Assembly (NCBI GenBank): GCA_900321335.1
Contig: ONVR01000286.1
Location: 1 to 6,882, forward strand
Length of the DNA stretch: 6,882 bases
Reading direction: 5' to 3'
Source of the DNA: an uncultured Eubacteriales bacterium
GTDB lineage: Bacteria > Bacillota > Clostridia > Oscillospirales > Oscillospiraceae
Part shown: positions 5,928 through 6,882 of the stretch, piece by piece
How the letters are laid out: each line of letters begins with the position of its first letter
Position numbering within the stretch: position 1 is the first letter of the stretch
The notes under the pieces: model-generated
The model's database searches: none
What the model was told of the DNA's origin: nothing
What the model saw: only the letters and a program-made list of their open reading frames with translations
Program-made: the position numbers and the translations under genes

Positions 5928-6646
5928 TAGTTTCTATCCTCCACATTCGCCTGTACGATCATGTCAACGAGGCAGTTGGGCGTAACGACTACGTCCGGAT
6001 CAATCTCGCCGACCTCTACGATCTCCTCCGCCTCGACGATAACAAAATCAGCGGCGGTAGCCATGATGGGGTTAAAGTTGCGGGCGGTTCTGTGGTAGAT
6101 CACGTTGCCGATTTTGTCGGCCTTCCAGGCGTGGATGAGAGCCACGTCAGCGTGGAGGGGCAGCTCAAGAATATAGCGCTTTCCGTTTACAGGATCCCCG
6201 TCCTTGACGAACTTGTACTCACCCTTCTCCTTGTCCCACTCCAGGACCTGCTTGCCCTCCTGCATGGGGGTGCCCACGCCGGTGGGGGTCAGCACGCCGC
6301 CGATGCCGGCACCGCCGGCACGCATACGCTCACACAGAGTGCCCTGAGGAACGAAGGTGACGTTGATCTCACCGGCGACGACCTTCTCCACGGTCTCGGT
6401 GTTGTTGCCGATGTGGGAACAGGTGATGTGCTTGATGGCTTCGGCGTGAACCAGCTTGCCAATGCCTTTGCCCTTTACACTGGTGTTGTTGGAGATGATG
6501 TTCAGATCCTTGACGCCTTTTTTCAGGATCGCGGCGATCAGCGTCTGGGGAACACCGCAGTTGACAAAGCCGGGAACCATAAGGGTCATGCCCTCGTGGA
6601 TCTTTTCCATGGCCTGCTCAACGGTGACAACTTTGCTCTTAGCCAA
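5927..6646 (-). CDS. atoD: CoA-transferase alpha subunit (AtoD/CtfA type), TTG start
   Basis: This is subunit A of the same family I CoA-transferase and forms the active heteromer with the gene downstream. It has 239 residues, compared with about 220 in E. coli AtoD. Matches include PGFVNCGVPQTLI (25-37), SHIGNNTET (77-85), FVPQGTLCERMRAGGAGIGG (98-117), LTPTGVGT (119-126), ADVALIHAWKAD (166-177) and ARNFNPIMATAADFVIVEAE (188-207). About 16 extra residues lie at 137-156, between the EGKQ strand and LELPL. The start is TTG at 6646: AAAGGAG (6655-6661) lies 8 bases before it, the N-terminus then aligns with the family, and the first ATG (Met13) would remove the opening strand. It follows the Kce-like gene by 21 bases and overlaps the beta subunit by one base, so all three probably share a transcript. 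Confidence 0.93.
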   Translation of the reverse strand: MAKSKVVTVEQAMEKIHEGMTLMVPGFVNCGVPQTLIAAILKKGVKDLNIISNNTSVKGKGIGKLVHAEAIKHITCSHIGNNTETVEKVVAGEINVTFVPQGTLCERMRAGGAGIGGVLTPTGVGTPMQEGKQVLEWDKEKGEYKFVKDGDPVNGKRYILELPLHADVALIHAWKADKIGNVIYHRTARNFNPIMATAADFVIVEAEEIVEVGEIDPDVVVTPNCLVDMIVQANVEDRN

Positions 6647-6654
6647 TGTTCTGA

Positions 6655-6661
6655 CTCCTTT
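6655..6661 (-). promoter_or_regulatory. Ribosome binding site supporting a TTG start
   Basis: Read on the minus strand it is AAAGGAG, 8 bases before the TTG at 6646. No ATG or GTG at a suitable distance fits the family N-terminus, so this site decides the start of the alpha subunit. Confidence 0.87.
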
Positions 6662-6667
6662 CGCAGC

Positions 6668-6882
6668 TTACTCCGTGAAGGTCACGGGGTTGGTGACTTC
6701 GTCTCTCAGGCAGTTGCGGGTGATGCCCAGGATCTCGCGGGCCTCGTCGGCGGTAGCGATCTCACGGCCGGCCAGCTTGGCCAGCTCCACGGCTCTCTTG
6801 ACGAGCATCTCGTTGGTGGCGATGATCTTGTTGCCGTTCTCGTCCTTGCCGTAAACCACGTTGTCCTCAAGACCCACGCGCA
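6668..6882 (-). CDS. kce: 3-keto-5-aminohexanoate cleavage enzyme-like protein (BKACE family), C-terminal part
   Basis: Only the last 71 codons or so are in the window, and the frame runs off the right edge. The visible start, RVGLEDN, matches the BKACE active-site motif. In the characterised Kce, as I recall, the corresponding Arg226, Glu230 (Zn2+ ligand) and Asp231 take part in binding and catalysis, and all three are present here (codons 6878-6880, 6866-6868, 6863-6865). LVKRAVELAKLAGREIATADEAREILGI follows in two parts, a helix and the family's usual C-terminal ATPDEAREILG element, then about 18 extra residues. Kce condenses 3-keto-5-aminohexanoate with acetyl-CoA, giving acetoacetate and 3-aminobutyryl-CoA in lysine fermentation. 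The CoA-transferase genes directly downstream would use that acetoacetate. BKACE enzymes act on various beta-keto acids, so the family is firm but the Kce role is inferred from context. Confidence 0.82.
   Translation of the reverse strand, partial: RVGLEDNVVYGKDENGNKIIATNEMLVKRAVELAKLAGREIATADEAREILGITRNCLRDEVTNPVTFTE

Noticed and set aside
5283..5930. 215-codon plus-strand frame opposite the CoA-transferase beta subunit
   Set aside because: It is an antisense shadow of a well-recognised gene and lacks a ribosome binding site.
6304..6320. TGCCGGC/GCCGGCA inverted repeat inside the alpha subunit gene
   Set aside because: It encodes conserved Gly-Ala residues of the GGAGIGG motif, so the symmetry follows from GC-rich glycine codons.

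Overview
This window looks like a core-metabolism segment from an anaerobic, GC-rich Firmicute (Clostridia), most like gut butyrate producers of the Oscillospiraceae such as Intestinimonas or Flavonifractor. That placement rests on the gene set: an F-type ATP synthase, phosphate acetyltransferase, and a CoA-transferase pair next to a lysine-fermentation type beta-keto acid cleavage enzyme. It also rests on strong AGGAG-type ribosome binding sites. No species can be named from sequence reading alone.

Layout. Bases 1-2456 (+) are the 3' end of an ATP synthase operon: atpG (5' end missing), atpD and atpC, tightly packed and closed by a strong intrinsic terminator. The epsilon subunit is only 80 residues and stops exactly after its beta-sandwich domain, so the inhibitory C-terminal helices are absent. 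A consensus-like sigma-70 type promoter (2536-2564) then drives a monocistronic pta (2601-3611), which has its own terminator. A second, bidirectional terminator lies between pta and the convergent minus-strand genes. There is no ackA in the window.

Bases 3724-6882 are on the minus strand. In transcription order they are the 3' end of a BKACE/Kce-family gene (cut by the window edge), a CoA-transferase alpha subunit starting at TTG, its beta subunit (1-base overlap), a 95-base gap holding a hairpin, and a sodium:solute symporter-family permease. The order Kce then CoA-transferase fits lysine fermentation. There, Kce makes acetoacetate and 3-aminobutyryl-CoA, and the CoA-transferase moves CoA from butyryl-CoA to acetoacetate, releasing butyrate. 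The symporter is a candidate substrate or product carrier, but its substrate cannot be read from sequence.

The genes could work together. Acetoacetyl-CoA from the CoA-transferase yields acetyl-CoA, Pta turns surplus acetyl-CoA into acetyl phosphate for ATP synthesis (kinase elsewhere), and the F-ATPase links ATP to the ion gradient that the symporter would use. I see no mobile element, CRISPR array, RNA gene or clearly new system. The points worth a second look are the minimal epsilon subunit with matching changes in beta, residue departures in Pta and in both CoA-transferase signatures, and the unassigned symporter. No gene-free stretch exceeds 300 bases.
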